Origin: Gemmatimonadaceae bacterium
Lineage (GTDB): Bacteria > Gemmatimonadota > Gemmatimonadetes > Gemmatimonadales > Gemmatimonadaceae
NCBI GenBank assembly: GCA_036003045.1
Contig: DASYSS010000042.1
Coordinates: forward strand, 1 to 64,000
Reading direction: 5' to 3'
Length of the DNA: 64,000 nucleotides
The notes beneath the pieces are model-generated. The model was not told where the DNA came from. It saw only the letters and a program-made list of their open reading frames with translations, and ran no database searches. Position 1 is the first letter of the stretch. Every line of letters begins with the position of its first letter. The position numbers were made by a program, and so were the translations under genes. This document shows, piece after piece, positions 45,820 through 53,780 of this stretch.

Positions 45820-47053
45820 TCGGCGACGGGTAGCGATCACTGGTATTGGCGCGCTGACGCCGATCGGCATCTCGCGCGACGCTCTCTGGCAAGGGTTGCT
45901 CGCGCGCCGCTCGGCGGTGCGTCCGGTCACGCGTTTCGACGCGTCGATCTACCGAAGCCAGATCGCCGCCGAAATCGATTTTCATGCGACGGATTTCATC
46001 GAGGAACGGAAGGTCAAGCGCCTCGATCGCTTCGGCCAATTCACCGTCGCCTGCTCGCGCCTCGCGATCGAAGACGCCCGCCTCGACATGGCCGTCGAGG
46101 ACCACGAGCGCGTCGGATCGACGATGGGCAGCGCGCTCGGCGGCGTCGGGTTCGCCGAGGAACAGTTCGGCGTGTTTCTCTCGCAGGGGATCAAGAACGT
46201 CGCGGTGACATTGGCAACGAACGTCTTCGCGGGCGCCGCGAGCTGCAACGTCGCCATCGAGTTCGGAGCGCAGGGACCGAACAGCACGAACGCGATGAGC
46301 TGTGCGTCGGGTACGATGGGGATCGGCGAAGGATTCCGGCAGATTCGCGACGACTACGCGGACGTGATGATCTGCGGCGGCGTCGAGGCGCCTCTCAACC
46401 AGTTGTGCTTCGGCGCGTTCGCGCTCATTCGCGCCATGTCGACGCGCAACGACGATCCGAGCCATGCCTCGCGTCCATTCGACCGCGACCGCGATGGGTT
46501 CGTGATGGGCGAGGGAGCGGCGGTGCTCGTGCTCGAGGAGTACGAACGGGCCAAGGCGCGCGGCGCGCACATCTACGCCGAGCTGTGCGGGTACGCCTTC
46601 TGCAACGACGCGCACCACATGACGGCGCCGCGCCCGGACGGCTCGCAAGCCGCGCGCGCGATGCGCGGAGCGCTCAAGGACGCTCACGTCGAGCCGCACG
46701 AGATCCAGTACGTCAACGCGCACGGGAGCAGCACTCCGCTCAACGACCCGACCGAGACGCGGGCGATCCGGAGCGTGTTCGGCGACCACGCACCCAAGCT
46801 GCAAGTGAGCAGCACGAAGGCCTACTACGGACACGCGCTGGGCGCGTCGGGGGCGATGGAGACGGCCATCTGCGCGATGGCCCTCGAGCGCGAGTGGCTG
46901 CCGCCGACGCTCAACCTCGAGGATCCCGACGACGGCTGCGACCTCGACTACATCCCGGCTGTGGGCCGCGACTCGCGGGTCGATTACATGCTCAACAACT
47001 CGTTCGGGTTCGGCGGCATCAACGCCGCCTTGGTGCTGAAACGGGCCGACTGA
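45812..47053 (+). CDS. beta-ketoacyl-ACP synthase (FabF/KAS II type)
   Basis: A 413-residue condensing enzyme with a full active site: Cys164 (SCASG), His304 (NAHGSS), Lys336 and His341 (KAYYGHALG), nearly the same numbering as FabF. It ends NNSFGFGGINAALVL, also canonical. The GTG start at VADRRRVAITGIGALTPIG is set by the family and by GAGG about 8 bases upstream; a longer frame runs back into the SRPBCC gene. No acyl carrier protein, malonyl transferase or fab gene is adjacent. Its partners (SRPBCC, methyltransferase, FAD enzyme) point to secondary metabolism rather than primary fatty-acid synthesis. Confidence 0.9.
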   Translation: MADRRRVAITGIGALTPIGISRDALWQGLLARRSAVRPVTRFDASIYRSQIAAEIDFHATDFIEERKVKRLDRFGQFTVACSRLAIEDARLDMAVEDHERVGSTMGSALGGVGFAEEQFGVFLSQGIKNVAVTLATNVFAGAASCNVAIEFGAQGPNSTNAMSCASGTMGIGEGFRQIRDDYADVMICGGVEAPLNQLCFGAFALIRAMSTRNDDPSHASRPFDRDRDGFVMGEGAAVLVLEEYERAKARGAHIYAELCGYAFCNDAHHMTAPRPDGSQAARAMRGALKDAHVEPHEIQYVNAHGSSTPLNDPTETRAIRSVFGDHAPKLQVSSTKAYYGHALGASGAMETAICAMALEREWLPPTLNLEDPDDGCDLDYIPAVGRDSRVDYMLNNSFGFGGINAALVLKRAD

Positions 47054-47074
47054 GCGGCGGCAAAAAGCCGAGCA

Positions 47075-47083
47075 TGGTATAGT
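47075..47083 (+). promoter_or_regulatory. candidate extended -10 promoter of the aquaporin gene
   Basis: TGGTATAGT fits an extended -10 box (TGnTATAAT), 79 bases before the aquaporin ATG and just after the ketosynthase. A run of ten C residues (47135-47144) lies in the implied leader, 17 bases before the ATG. Confidence 0.4.
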
Positions 47084-47161
47084 TACAGCGCCGCGGCCGG
47101 ACAGACCGCGGCTCACTGTTTTCCGGTACCAATTCCCCCCCCCCAAGCTCGGAACCGATCA

Positions 47162-47857
47162 ATGAGAGACACCTGGCGGCATTTCGTGGCCGAATTCGTC
47201 GGGACGTTCGCGCTCGTGTTCATCGGGGGCGGCACGATCATCACGAGTCCGTTGGTGCAGTCACAGGCGACCGTGTTGAGCGTGGCGCTGGCCCACGGAC
47301 TGATCCTCGCGTTGCTCGTCAGCGCGACGATGAACATCTCCGGCGGACATCTGAACCCCGCCGTCACGACGGGATTCCTCGTGACGAGACGGATCGACCC
47401 GATGATGGCCGTGATTCACTGGATCGCGCAGTTCCTCGGCGCCATCATCGCGGCGTACATGCTGAAGGCGCTCTTTCCCGTGGCCGTCACGAGCGTGACG
47501 CTGCTCGGCGGCCAGCGCATCTCGTCCGACACGACACTGCTGCAAGCGGTCGTGCTCGAGGCGGTCGCGACGTTCTTCCTCGTCTTCGTCGTCTTCGGCA
47601 CCGCGGTCGATCCGCGCGGGCCGAAACTGGGCGGCATGGCGATCGGCCTCACGGTTGCGGCCGACATTTTGGCGATCGGACCGCTCACCGGCGGGTCGAT
47701 GAATCCGGCTCGATCATTTGGTCCCGCCGTGGTGACACACGTCTTCGAGGGGCAGACCGCGTACTGGGTCGGTCCTATCATCGGCGGGATCGTCGCTGCG
47801 CTGTTATACGACCGGCTGTTCCTCCGCGACGGGCCGCCGACGGCGTCCGCAACGTAA
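47162..47857 (+). CDS. aquaporin / MIP-family channel
   Basis: A 231-residue channel with six helices and both NPA boxes: SGGHLNPAVT (about 60-69) and GGSMNPARSFGPA (about 178-190). EFVGTFALVFIGGG opens helix 1. The length and the residues around the second NPA fit AqpZ- or TIP-like water channels more than GlpF, but selectivity is uncertain. It is in the inner membrane and stands alone. A 10-C tract in the leader could vary in length. Confidence 0.92.
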   Translation: MRDTWRHFVAEFVGTFALVFIGGGTIITSPLVQSQATVLSVALAHGLILALLVSATMNISGGHLNPAVTTGFLVTRRIDPMMAVIHWIAQFLGAIIAAYMLKALFPVAVTSVTLLGGQRISSDTTLLQAVVLEAVATFFLVFVVFGTAVDPRGPKLGGMAIGLTVAADILAIGPLTGGSMNPARSFGPAVVTHVFEGQTAYWVGPIIGGIVAALLYDRLFLRDGPPTASAT

Positions 47858-47898
47858 ACGGCGAGCCGCGGGGAGGGCCCGAGTCATATGTTTCAGCC

Positions 47899-48546
47899 AT
47901 GACCGACGCTCCGCTTCCGACGCTGTCGCGCGCGCGCGAGCAGAAGATCGCCGAGCTCTCGCAGCACTTCGCCAATGACGATCTGTCGCTCGATGACCTC
48001 GAGCGACGGATCGAGCAGGTCTACAAGGCGGCCAACGTCTCCGAGCTCGACGCGATCACGTCGGATCTAAGAATGCCACAGCTTCCGGCAGTGGGACGCC
48101 CGGGCTCCGCTCCCCTGCCCGCGCGCGTCGACTACGCGAGCTCCAACTTGCCGGCACCGAGCTCGCGTCTGCTCGCCGTCATGAGCGAGTCGAAGAGGAC
48201 CGGGCGCTGGCTCGTGCCGCCGCGCTTGGACGTCGTATCGCTCATGGCGGACACGAAGATCGACCTGACGCAAGCGGTCATGCCGCCCGGCGGCGCCGAG
48301 TTTCACGTGCGATCGGTGTGGGCCGCGTGCAAGATCATCGTGCCGCCGGAAATGCGCGTGATCAACGAGATGCACGCGATCATGGCGAGCGTGGTGAGCA
48401 AAGCCGATGAGATGGACCCCGAAGGCGCGACGCGCCGCGGTCCGACGCTGCGGCTCACCGGGACGGCGCTGATGGCCGAGGTGAAGGTCGTGGTGCGGCG
48501 AAAGGAAGAGTCGCTCATCGACGACGAAGACGACGAGGACGAGTAA
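47899..48546 (+). CDS. DUF1707/LiaF-like domain protein
   Basis: A 215-residue cytoplasmic-looking protein. The N-terminal 60 residues (REQKIAELSQHFANDDLSLDDLERRIEQVYKA) match the DUF1707/SHOCT-type helical module. The C-terminal part (about 115-200) is a beta-helical LiaF-like domain, VVSLMADTKIDLTQA to LRLTGTALMAEVKVVVRR, found in cell-envelope stress sensors. It ends in an acidic tail. Role unknown; envelope sensing is an inference. No membrane helix is seen, which differs from true LiaF. Confidence 0.75.
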   Translation: MTDAPLPTLSRAREQKIAELSQHFANDDLSLDDLERRIEQVYKAANVSELDAITSDLRMPQLPAVGRPGSAPLPARVDYASSNLPAPSSRLLAVMSESKRTGRWLVPPRLDVVSLMADTKIDLTQAVMPPGGAEFHVRSVWAACKIIVPPEMRVINEMHAIMASVVSKADEMDPEGATRRGPTLRLTGTALMAEVKVVVRRKEESLIDDEDDEDE

Positions 48547-48734
48547 TCGCCGCCTGGCATCCACTCATACGGTGGAGTGCCGGCCACTCTTCGTCCGATC
48601 GCTTGGTGCGTTCGGCTGCGCGCTCGACGTCAGGAACGGATGCCGGACAACCGACATCAGTTTCGGCGTGCCACGACGACAGCCTTTTGATCGGGAAAAT
48701 GTCGTCTCGCAACGACGCGCGCCCGACGCTTTTG

Positions 48735-49277
48735 CTAGGGACCCAGCCTCAGGTACGCATCATCGTACCGCACAATCGAATCCGTGATCACCTTCATCGC
48801 CTCTTCGCTCTTTCCCCACCCCTCGATCTGCACACGCTTTCCCTCGAGATCCTTGTACGTCGAAAAGAAGTACTGCACTTCCGTCAACACGTGCCGCGGA
48901 ATGTCCGCGATGTCGAACATCTCTTCGTAGTACGGATCTCTGAGCGCCACCGCGAGGATCTTGTCGTCCGGTTCGCCGCGGTCGCGCATGCGGAGCACGC
49001 CGAGCGGGCGGACGTCGATCATACAGCCGGGGAAGGTCTGCTCTTTGACCAGCACGAGCACGTCGAGCGGATCGCCGTCTTCGTGCAGCGTGCGCGGAAT
49101 CAGTCCGTAGTCGCCCGGATAGTGGACCGCCGAGTAGAGAACGCGATCCAGCTTGATCGTGCCGGTCTTTTTGTCGAGCTCGTACTTGTTGCGGCTGCCG
49201 AACGGGATCTCGATCACGGCCGTGATTTCTTCCGGCGGGTGCGGGCCCGGCGGAATGTCGTGCCAAAAATGGATCAT
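48735..49277 (-). CDS. ppa: inorganic pyrophosphatase (family I)
   Basis: A 180-residue soluble enzyme of normal family length. GSRNKYELDKKTG, VHYPGDYGLIPRT and the signature DGDPLDVLVLV (about 67-77) with the metal-binding aspartates are all present. It hydrolyses PPi and drives biosynthetic reactions. The ATG overlaps the aldo/keto reductase stop (ATGA); the frame continues upstream only as a shadow of that gene. It ends the hemB-AKR-ppa unit. Confidence 0.95.
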   Translation of the reverse strand: MIHFWHDIPPGPHPPEEITAVIEIPFGSRNKYELDKKTGTIKLDRVLYSAVHYPGDYGLIPRTLHEDGDPLDVLVLVKEQTFPGCMIDVRPLGVLRMRDRGEPDDKILAVALRDPYYEEMFDIADIPRHVLTEVQYFFSTYKDLEGKRVQIEGWGKSEEAMKVITDSIVRYDDAYLRLGP

Positions 49278-50335
49278 GACGCTCGCGTCGCGACGCCCCC
49301 CGCGCCGGCGTCCCGTGTCATCGTCCCCTTGTACGCCATCGGCGGCTCGTCGACGCCGAAGTTGGTTGCCGCGAGCTCGGCGACGCGCTCGAGATCCGCG
49401 GCCGACAAGTCCGGCGCGTCGCTCGCCGCCGCGAATTCCGCGAGTTGCTCGTCGTCGTAGATGTTGGGCAGCGTCGTCACCACCCGCGGCTCGGCGAGCA
49501 GCCATTTGAGCGCGGCTTGGCCGAGCGTCATGCGCGTGGCGAGGAAGTCGAGCGTTTTGACTTTCTTGATGCCGTTGACGAGCCACGACCGCGGGCGATG
49601 GCGACGGTGGTCGTTTTCCGGAAATACGGTGTCCTCGGTGTACTTCCCTTCGAGCATTCCCGACGCGTGCGTCACGCGAATGTTGAAGCAGCAGTTCGGC
49701 GCGTGCGCTTTGGCCGCGTCGATCATCGCCGTGCCCGGATGCTGCTCGAGCACGTTCCAGATCATCTGGATCGTGTCGATGTCCGGCTCTCGCTCGACGA
49801 GATCGACGGCTTCGTACAACCAACCGATCGCCGGACCGAACGCCGCGCCCCATGCGCGAATCTTTCCTTCGCGCTTGAGCTGGCGGAGCGTGTCCCACAG
49901 CTCGCGGTCGAGCACGTGCTCCATCTTCGCGTTGTGCAACTGCAGCACGTCGATGTAGTCGGTCTCGAGACGCTCGAGGCACTTGTCCACGGCGAAGCGC
50001 AGAAACGCCGGATCGGTGCGCATGGGCAGCTCCGACTGTCCTCGACGCGACTTCTGCGCGGCCTCGTCGTAGATGTCGTAGCCGACCTTCGTCGCGATCA
50101 CGACGTCCTGTCGACGGCCGCGGAACGCCTCGGCGATCTGCCGCTCGGCGCGGCCGTTGCCGTACGCGTCGGCGGCGTCGAAGAAGTTCACGCCGTGGTC
50201 ATCGAGCGCGCGGCGCAGCATGCCGACCGCGTCGGCGTCCGTCTTGTCGCCCCACCAGCCGGTGGAGATCGTCCACGTGCCGAATCCAACTTCGCTGACG
50301 CGAATATCGGTTCCGGGAAAAATGCGATGCTTCAT
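49274..50335 (-). CDS. aldo/keto reductase
   Basis: A 353-residue AKR-fold protein. The tetrad is visible: Asp in [10 protein letters not shown], Tyr in the same motif, Lys in IATKVG and His in [18 protein letters not shown] is typical of the class 5/13-like family. It reduces carbonyls with NADPH; the substrate is unknown. It overlaps hemB and ppa by 4 bases at each end, so it is produced in step with heme synthesis and pyrophosphatase. Confidence 0.9.
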   Translation of the reverse strand: MKHRIFPGTDIRVSEVGFGTWTISTGWWGDKTDADAVGMLRRALDDHGVNFFDAADAYGNGRAERQIAEAFRGRRQDVVIATKVGYDIYDEAAQKSRRGQSELPMRTDPAFLRFAVDKCLERLETDYIDVLQLHNAKMEHVLDRELWDTLRQLKREGKIRAWGAAFGPAIGWLYEAVDLVEREPDIDTIQMIWNVLEQHPGTAMIDAAKAHAPNCCFNIRVTHASGMLEGKYTEDTVFPENDHRRHRPRSWLVNGIKKVKTLDFLATRMTLGQAALKWLLAEPRVVTTLPNIYDDEQLAEFAAASDAPDLSAADLERVAELAATNFGVDEPPMAYKGTMTRDAGAGGVATRAS

Positions 50336-51321
50336 GTGTGAGCGCCGGAGTTGAGCAGCTTCGCGGCTTCGCGCGCGAAGTACGTGATGATCACGTCCGC
50401 GCCGGCCCGCCGAATGCCGAGGAGCGAGTCCATCATGACACGCTCCCCGTCGATCCAGCCGCGCTGGGCGGCTGCCTGAATCATAGTGTACTCGCCGCTC
50501 ACCTGAAACGCGGCGAGCGGGTAGCCGGTCTCGTGCTTCACGCGGTGGATGATGTCGAGGAACGGCCCGGCGGGCTTCACCATCACCATGTCCGCGCCTT
50601 CTTCGATGTCGAGCCGCACCTCGCGCAGCGCCTCGTCCGAGTTGGCGGAGTCCATCTGGTAGCCGCGCCGGTCGCCGACCTGCGGCGTCGACTCAGCCGC
50701 TTCTCGGAACGGCCCATAAAACGGCCCGGCGAACTTCGCCGCGTAGCTCAGAATCGGCATGTCGGCGAACTCGTTCTCGTCGAGCGCCGATCGGATCGCG
50801 CGCACACGACCGTCCATCATGTCGCTCGGCGCCACGATGTCCGCGCCGGCCCGTGCGTGTGAGACCGCCTCACGCGCCAGCAGCTCCAGTGTCGCATCGT
50901 TGTCGACCACGCCGTCGTGCAGCACGCCGCAGTGGCCGTGCTCGGTGTACTCGCAGAGACACACGTCGGTGATCACGACGAGGTCGGGCACGTCCTTCTT
51001 CAGCGCGCGGACCGCCTGCTGTACGGGCGCCTCATCGTTCCACGCCTCGGAGCCCGTCGCGTCCTTGTGGTCGGGAATTCCGAAGAGAATGACGCCGCCG
51101 ATTCCCGCGCGTGCCGCGATGTGTGCGTCGATCAGCATCTCGTCGATCGAGGTCTGAAAGACCCCCGGCATCGACTCGATCGGACGCCGAACCTTGGTGC
51201 CCGAGCGAACGAAGAGCGGCAACACGAGCTGCGACGGACGCAACGACGTTTCGCGCACGAGGCGCCGAAGGGACTCGGTGCGCCGAAGACGTCGAGGACG
51301 GTAGACCGGAAACTCGGGCAT
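50332..51321 (-). CDS. hemB: delta-aminolevulinic acid dehydratase HemB
   Basis: A 329-residue enzyme that condenses two aminolevulinate molecules to porphobilinogen. The zinc cysteine cluster [12 protein letters not shown] (about 122-133) marks the zinc-dependent class. The two active-site lysines lie in [14 protein letters not shown] and MVMVKPAG. First gene of the hemB-AKR-ppa unit; the 427-base region upstream holds the inverted hairpin elements. HemC and HemD are encoded 1.5-4 kb away. Confidence 0.96.
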   Translation of the reverse strand: MPEFPVYRPRRLRRTESLRRLVRETSLRPSQLVLPLFVRSGTKVRRPIESMPGVFQTSIDEMLIDAHIAARAGIGGVILFGIPDHKDATGSEAWNDEAPVQQAVRALKKDVPDLVVITDVCLCEYTEHGHCGVLHDGVVDNDATLELLAREAVSHARAGADIVAPSDMMDGRVRAIRSALDENEFADMPILSYAAKFAGPFYGPFREAAESTPQVGDRRGYQMDSANSDEALREVRLDIEEGADMVMVKPAGPFLDIIHRVKHETGYPLAAFQVSGEYTMIQAAAQRGWIDGERVMMDSLLGIRRAGADVIITYFAREAAKLLNSGAHT

Positions 51322-51407
51322 GGCTCAGAGAAACTAACCCGCCCTTCGACGGCGCGACTTCGCACTGCTCGATGGGCTATCCTCCGCGGACTGCTCGGGG
51401 CGGGACT

Positions 51408-51474
51408 GTCCTCCGCGGACCAGTGCAGTATTGCCGACACTGCCCGGCAATACTTCCTCGGCTCCGCTCCGGAC
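51408..51474 (+). repeat. REP-like palindromic element, copy A
   Basis: The core is a perfect 10-bp stem (51427-51436 with 51445-51454) with the 8-base loop ACACTGCC. It is one of two inverted copies in the 427-base gap (51322-51748) between hemB and the VOC gene; this gap holds no credible coding sequence. Flanks (GTCCTCCGCGGACCAGT and CTCGGCTCCGCTCC) are also shared with copy B. Confidence 0.75.
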
Positions 51475-51630
51475 AGCCCCACCCTCGCTCCCCACCGCCG
51501 CGCGCGCCTGGCATTCGCGCAGTGCCGGTCGCTCCCGCCTGTGCCGACGACTAGCGTCTTCGCCTCGCTGAGCGATCACGTTGGGTCCACTTCTCACGCG
51601 TACGCCGAGGCAGCGACGAGACGGCCCGGG

Positions 51631-51699
51631 GTCTGGAGCGCGAGCCGAGGCAATGCTGCCGGGCAGTGTCGGCAGCATTGCACTGGTCGCGCGGAAGAC
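51631..51699 (-). repeat. REP-like palindromic element, copy B (inverted)
   Basis: The core is a perfect 12-bp stem (51650-51661 with 51670-51681); its loop GGCAGTGT is the exact reverse complement of the copy A loop. Aligned in the same direction, the stems differ at three base pairs and both partners change each time, so pairing is kept. The pair resembles a REP/BIME arrangement. Confidence 0.75.
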
Positions 51700-51748
51700 C
51701 TCGGGCGGCTCAGGCGCGTGCGTCGCGCGAGTCGCGCGGGAGAGACGA

Positions 51749-52156
51749 TCAGAAGGAAGCAAACCCCACGACGTTGCCGCCGGGTTCGCGGACGTAGAAC
51801 TCCGTCGATCCGTAGAACGTCTCGTGCTTCGCCTTCACGACCGGCGCGCCGGCGAGAGCCTGTTCCGCCGCCGAGAGATCGGCGAGCGACGCGACGGTGA
51901 GGAAGAGCGCCACACTGTGGCCGGTGAGCTCCGCGGCTTGCGCCGGGCTGTCGGCGATTACGCTGGCGCGCGTCTGGTACATGATCTCGACGCCATCCTT
52001 CTTCACGCTGGCGAAGACCAGCTTACCGTCCGGCCCAGGCACCTCGTTCGCCTTGGCGAAGCCGAGCTTCGTCGCCCAGAACTCGAGACATGGTTCGACG
52101 GCGTCGACGATCAGAACGGGAGCCAGCGTTTGCATCGTTGGCGAAGCGGCGGTCAT
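51749..52156 (-). CDS. VOC-superfamily (glyoxalase/bleomycin-resistance-like) protein
   Basis: A 135-residue protein of one VOC unit: LAPVLIVDAVEPCLEFWATKLGF is the typical opening beta-alpha module and FYVREPGGNVVGFASF the closing one with the metal-side Glu/Pro-Gly pattern. The substrate is unknown. The open frame could begin at a GTG at 52189, but that codon sits inside the palindrome and upstream of the probable transcription start, so I use the ATG at 52156. Divergent from a PadR regulator with which it shares the operator region; likely controlled by it. Confidence 0.82.
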   Translation of the reverse strand: MTAASPTMQTLAPVLIVDAVEPCLEFWATKLGFAKANEVPGPDGKLVFASVKKDGVEIMYQTRASVIADSPAQAAELTGHSVALFLTVASLADLSAAEQALAGAPVVKAKHETFYGSTEFYVREPGGNVVGFASF

Positions 52157-52186
52157 CATTTGGCACTTGTCCGTTTGGGTTGACGA

Positions 52187-52209
52187 CACTAGTATAAATG
52201 ATACTAGTG
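52187..52209. promoter_or_regulatory. PadR-type operator palindrome
   Basis: A perfect inverted repeat CACTAGTAT-N5-ATACTAGTG lies between the divergent VOC and PadR genes. It covers the -10 box of the VOC promoter. PadR proteins typically bind palindromes of this kind (ATGT/ACAT-like or related) in their own promoter region, so it is probably an autoregulatory operator. Confidence 0.65.
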
Positions 52210-52220
52210 GGCAACGTCAA
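52191..52220 (-). promoter_or_regulatory. promoter of the VOC gene
   Basis: On the minus strand TTGACG (52220-52215) and TATACT (52196-52191) are 18 bases apart. The expected transcription start near 52184 gives a leader of about 27 bases to the ATG at 52156. The palindromic operator overlaps the -10 box and spacer. Confidence 0.55.
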
Positions 52221-52246
52221 GCCCGAGAATCGAAGCCCCGTCTCTC

Positions 52247-52801
52247 ATGCCAAAGAGCCGCGCCGTCACGTTGGCCGATCTCGTGGTTCTCTCGCTGTTG
52301 TGCGAGGGGCCGCGCCATGGCTACGACCTCTGGGCCGAGCTCGAGCGACGGCAGGTCGCGAAATGGGCCAGCATCTCCAAGCCGCAGGTCTACTACTCGC
52401 TGCGCAAACTCGCCGCCGGAAAACACATCGTTTCGGCGCGCGACGACGACGCGGCGCAGGGGCCGGAGCGGCGAGTCTACAAACCGAGCGAGTCGGGGCG
52501 CCGCATGCTCTCCGACGCGTTGGCGCAGGCGCGGTGGTCGACGCAACGGCCGCCGGATCCGTTCCTCACGTGGATGGTGCTCTCGTGGCAAGCACGCCCC
52601 CGGGACTTCACAGCGCAGATCGTGCGGCGGCGAAAGTTCCTCGAGCAGCAATTGGAGGAAGACCGCGCCGCGCTCGATGCGGTCATCGCCGAGACGTCAC
52701 CGACGTCCGACGCCGCGCTCGTCGTGAGACTCGGGATCAAGCAATTCGAGACCGAGCTCGCGTGGCTCGACGACGTCGCGGCTCGCCATCGCCCGGGTTG
52801 A
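52247..52801 (+). CDS. PadR-family transcriptional regulator
   Basis: A 184-residue protein. The N-terminal winged helix (about 8-90) carries LADLVVLSLLCEGPRHGYDLWAELE pieces, and SKPQVYYSLRKLAAGKHI is the recognition helix plus wing start. The C-terminal part is helical (about 110-180), suited to dimerisation as in the long PadR class. The ligand is unknown. It is divergent from the VOC gene and faces the perfect palindrome at 52187-52209; it ends 1 base from the convergent hemC. Confidence 0.9.
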   Translation: MPKSRAVTLADLVVLSLLCEGPRHGYDLWAELERRQVAKWASISKPQVYYSLRKLAAGKHIVSARDDDAAQGPERRVYKPSESGRRMLSDALAQARWSTQRPPDPFLTWMVLSWQARPRDFTAQIVRRRKFLEQQLEEDRAALDAVIAETSPTSDAALVVRLGIKQFETELAWLDDVAARHRPG

Positions 52802-52802
52802 G

Positions 52803-53780
52803 CTACTCGGGCTGAGGCGCCGGCAGATGCTGCGCGCGCCGTAACGAATCGAGGATCTCGTTGCCGCCGCGATGCCGCAGTTCGTTCGCCAGTCGAACGC
52901 CGGTCAACTCCGGCTCGGCCAAGTCGAGCGGCATCTGGCCGCGGACGACGCGGCGGCCGCTCACGTCCGACAGCATCCCCCAGAGAGTTCGCCCGGTCTC
53001 ACTCGCCGCCGACAGCGCGCCGATCGGCACCTGGCAGCCGCCCTCGAGCGCGCCGAGGAACGCGCGTTCGGCACGGGTATCGAGCATCGTTTGGGAATCG
53101 GCGAGCGGCGCGACGACGGCGCGGGTCGCCTCGTCGTCGGCGCGGATCTGAATCGCGATCGCGCCCTGCCCCGCGGCCGGCAGCCAGTCCGGCGCCTCGA
53201 GGAGCGTCGAGATGCGCTGCGACACGCCAAGCCGATGAAGTCCGGCGGCAGCGAGGATCGCCGCGTGCACATGTCCGTCGTCGACTTTCTTGAGACGCGT
53301 CGGCACGTTTCCGCGGAGTTCCACCACTTCGAGATCGTGCCGCCGCGCGAGGAGCTGCGCGCGACGGCGCAGGCTCGACGTGCCGACGCGTGAGCCTGGC
53401 GGCAGATCGTCGAGCGAGTCGACGCCGACGACCGAACTCACGATGAGCGCGTCGCGCGGATCTTCCCGCGGCAACAGCGCGACGATTTCGAGTCCGGGCG
53501 GACTCTCCGTGGGCAGGTCCTTCAGCGAGTGAACGCAGAGTTGGACTTTGCCCTTCGCGAGGTCCAACTCGAGCTCTCGCGTGAAGAGCCCCTTTCCGCC
53601 GATCGCGGCGAGCGGCTCGTCGAGGTGCTTGTCGCCCGACGTTCGATAGGTCTTGAGCTCACTCGCCACGCCGCGCGCCTCGAGGGCGTGTTGCACCTGA
53701 CGCGCCTGGCGGAGCGCGAGCTCCGATGCGCGCGTCGCGATGACGAGCGGTGCGCCGGGCGAGCGACTGGTGCGCGCCAT
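52803..53780 (-). CDS. hemC: porphobilinogen deaminase HemC
   Basis: A 325-residue enzyme making hydroxymethylbilane from four porphobilinogens. Motifs: VIATRASELALRQA, TSGDK, KGLFTREL, HSLKDLPTE, GTSSLRRRAQL and EGGCQVPIGAL, whose Cys (about residue 246) holds the dipyrromethane cofactor. Start ATG shares a base with the stop of the cobA-hemD gene (TGATG). Last gene of the ccm-hem operon. Confidence 0.96.
   Translation of the reverse strand: MARTSRSPGAPLVIATRASELALRQARQVQHALEARGVASELKTYRTSGDKHLDEPLAAIGGKGLFTRELELDLAKGKVQLCVHSLKDLPTESPPGLEIVALLPREDPRDALIVSSVVGVDSLDDLPPGSRVGTSSLRRRAQLLARRHDLEVVELRGNVPTRLKKVDDGHVHAAILAAAGLHRLGVSQRISTLLEAPDWLPAAGQGAIAIQIRADDEATRAVVAPLADSQTMLDTRAERAFLGALEGGCQVPIGALSAASETGRTLWGMLSDVSGRRVVRGQMPLDLAEPELTGVRLANELRHRGGNEILDSLRRAQHLPAPQPE

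Noticed and set aside
48547-48734. Terminator between the LiaF-like gene and ppa
   Set aside because: The best hairpin (GAGTG/CACTC) has only 5 bp and no T-run.
51408-51699. CRISPR array
   Set aside because: Only two copies, in inverted orientation, with no regular spacers.
51334-51762. 142-codon minus-strand frame across the REP-like hairpins
   Set aside because: It spans both palindromes, has low-complexity Arg/Ser/Pro composition and no recognisable domain.
52157-52189. Upstream GTG start for the VOC protein
   Set aside because: The codon lies inside the operator and upstream of the likely transcription start.
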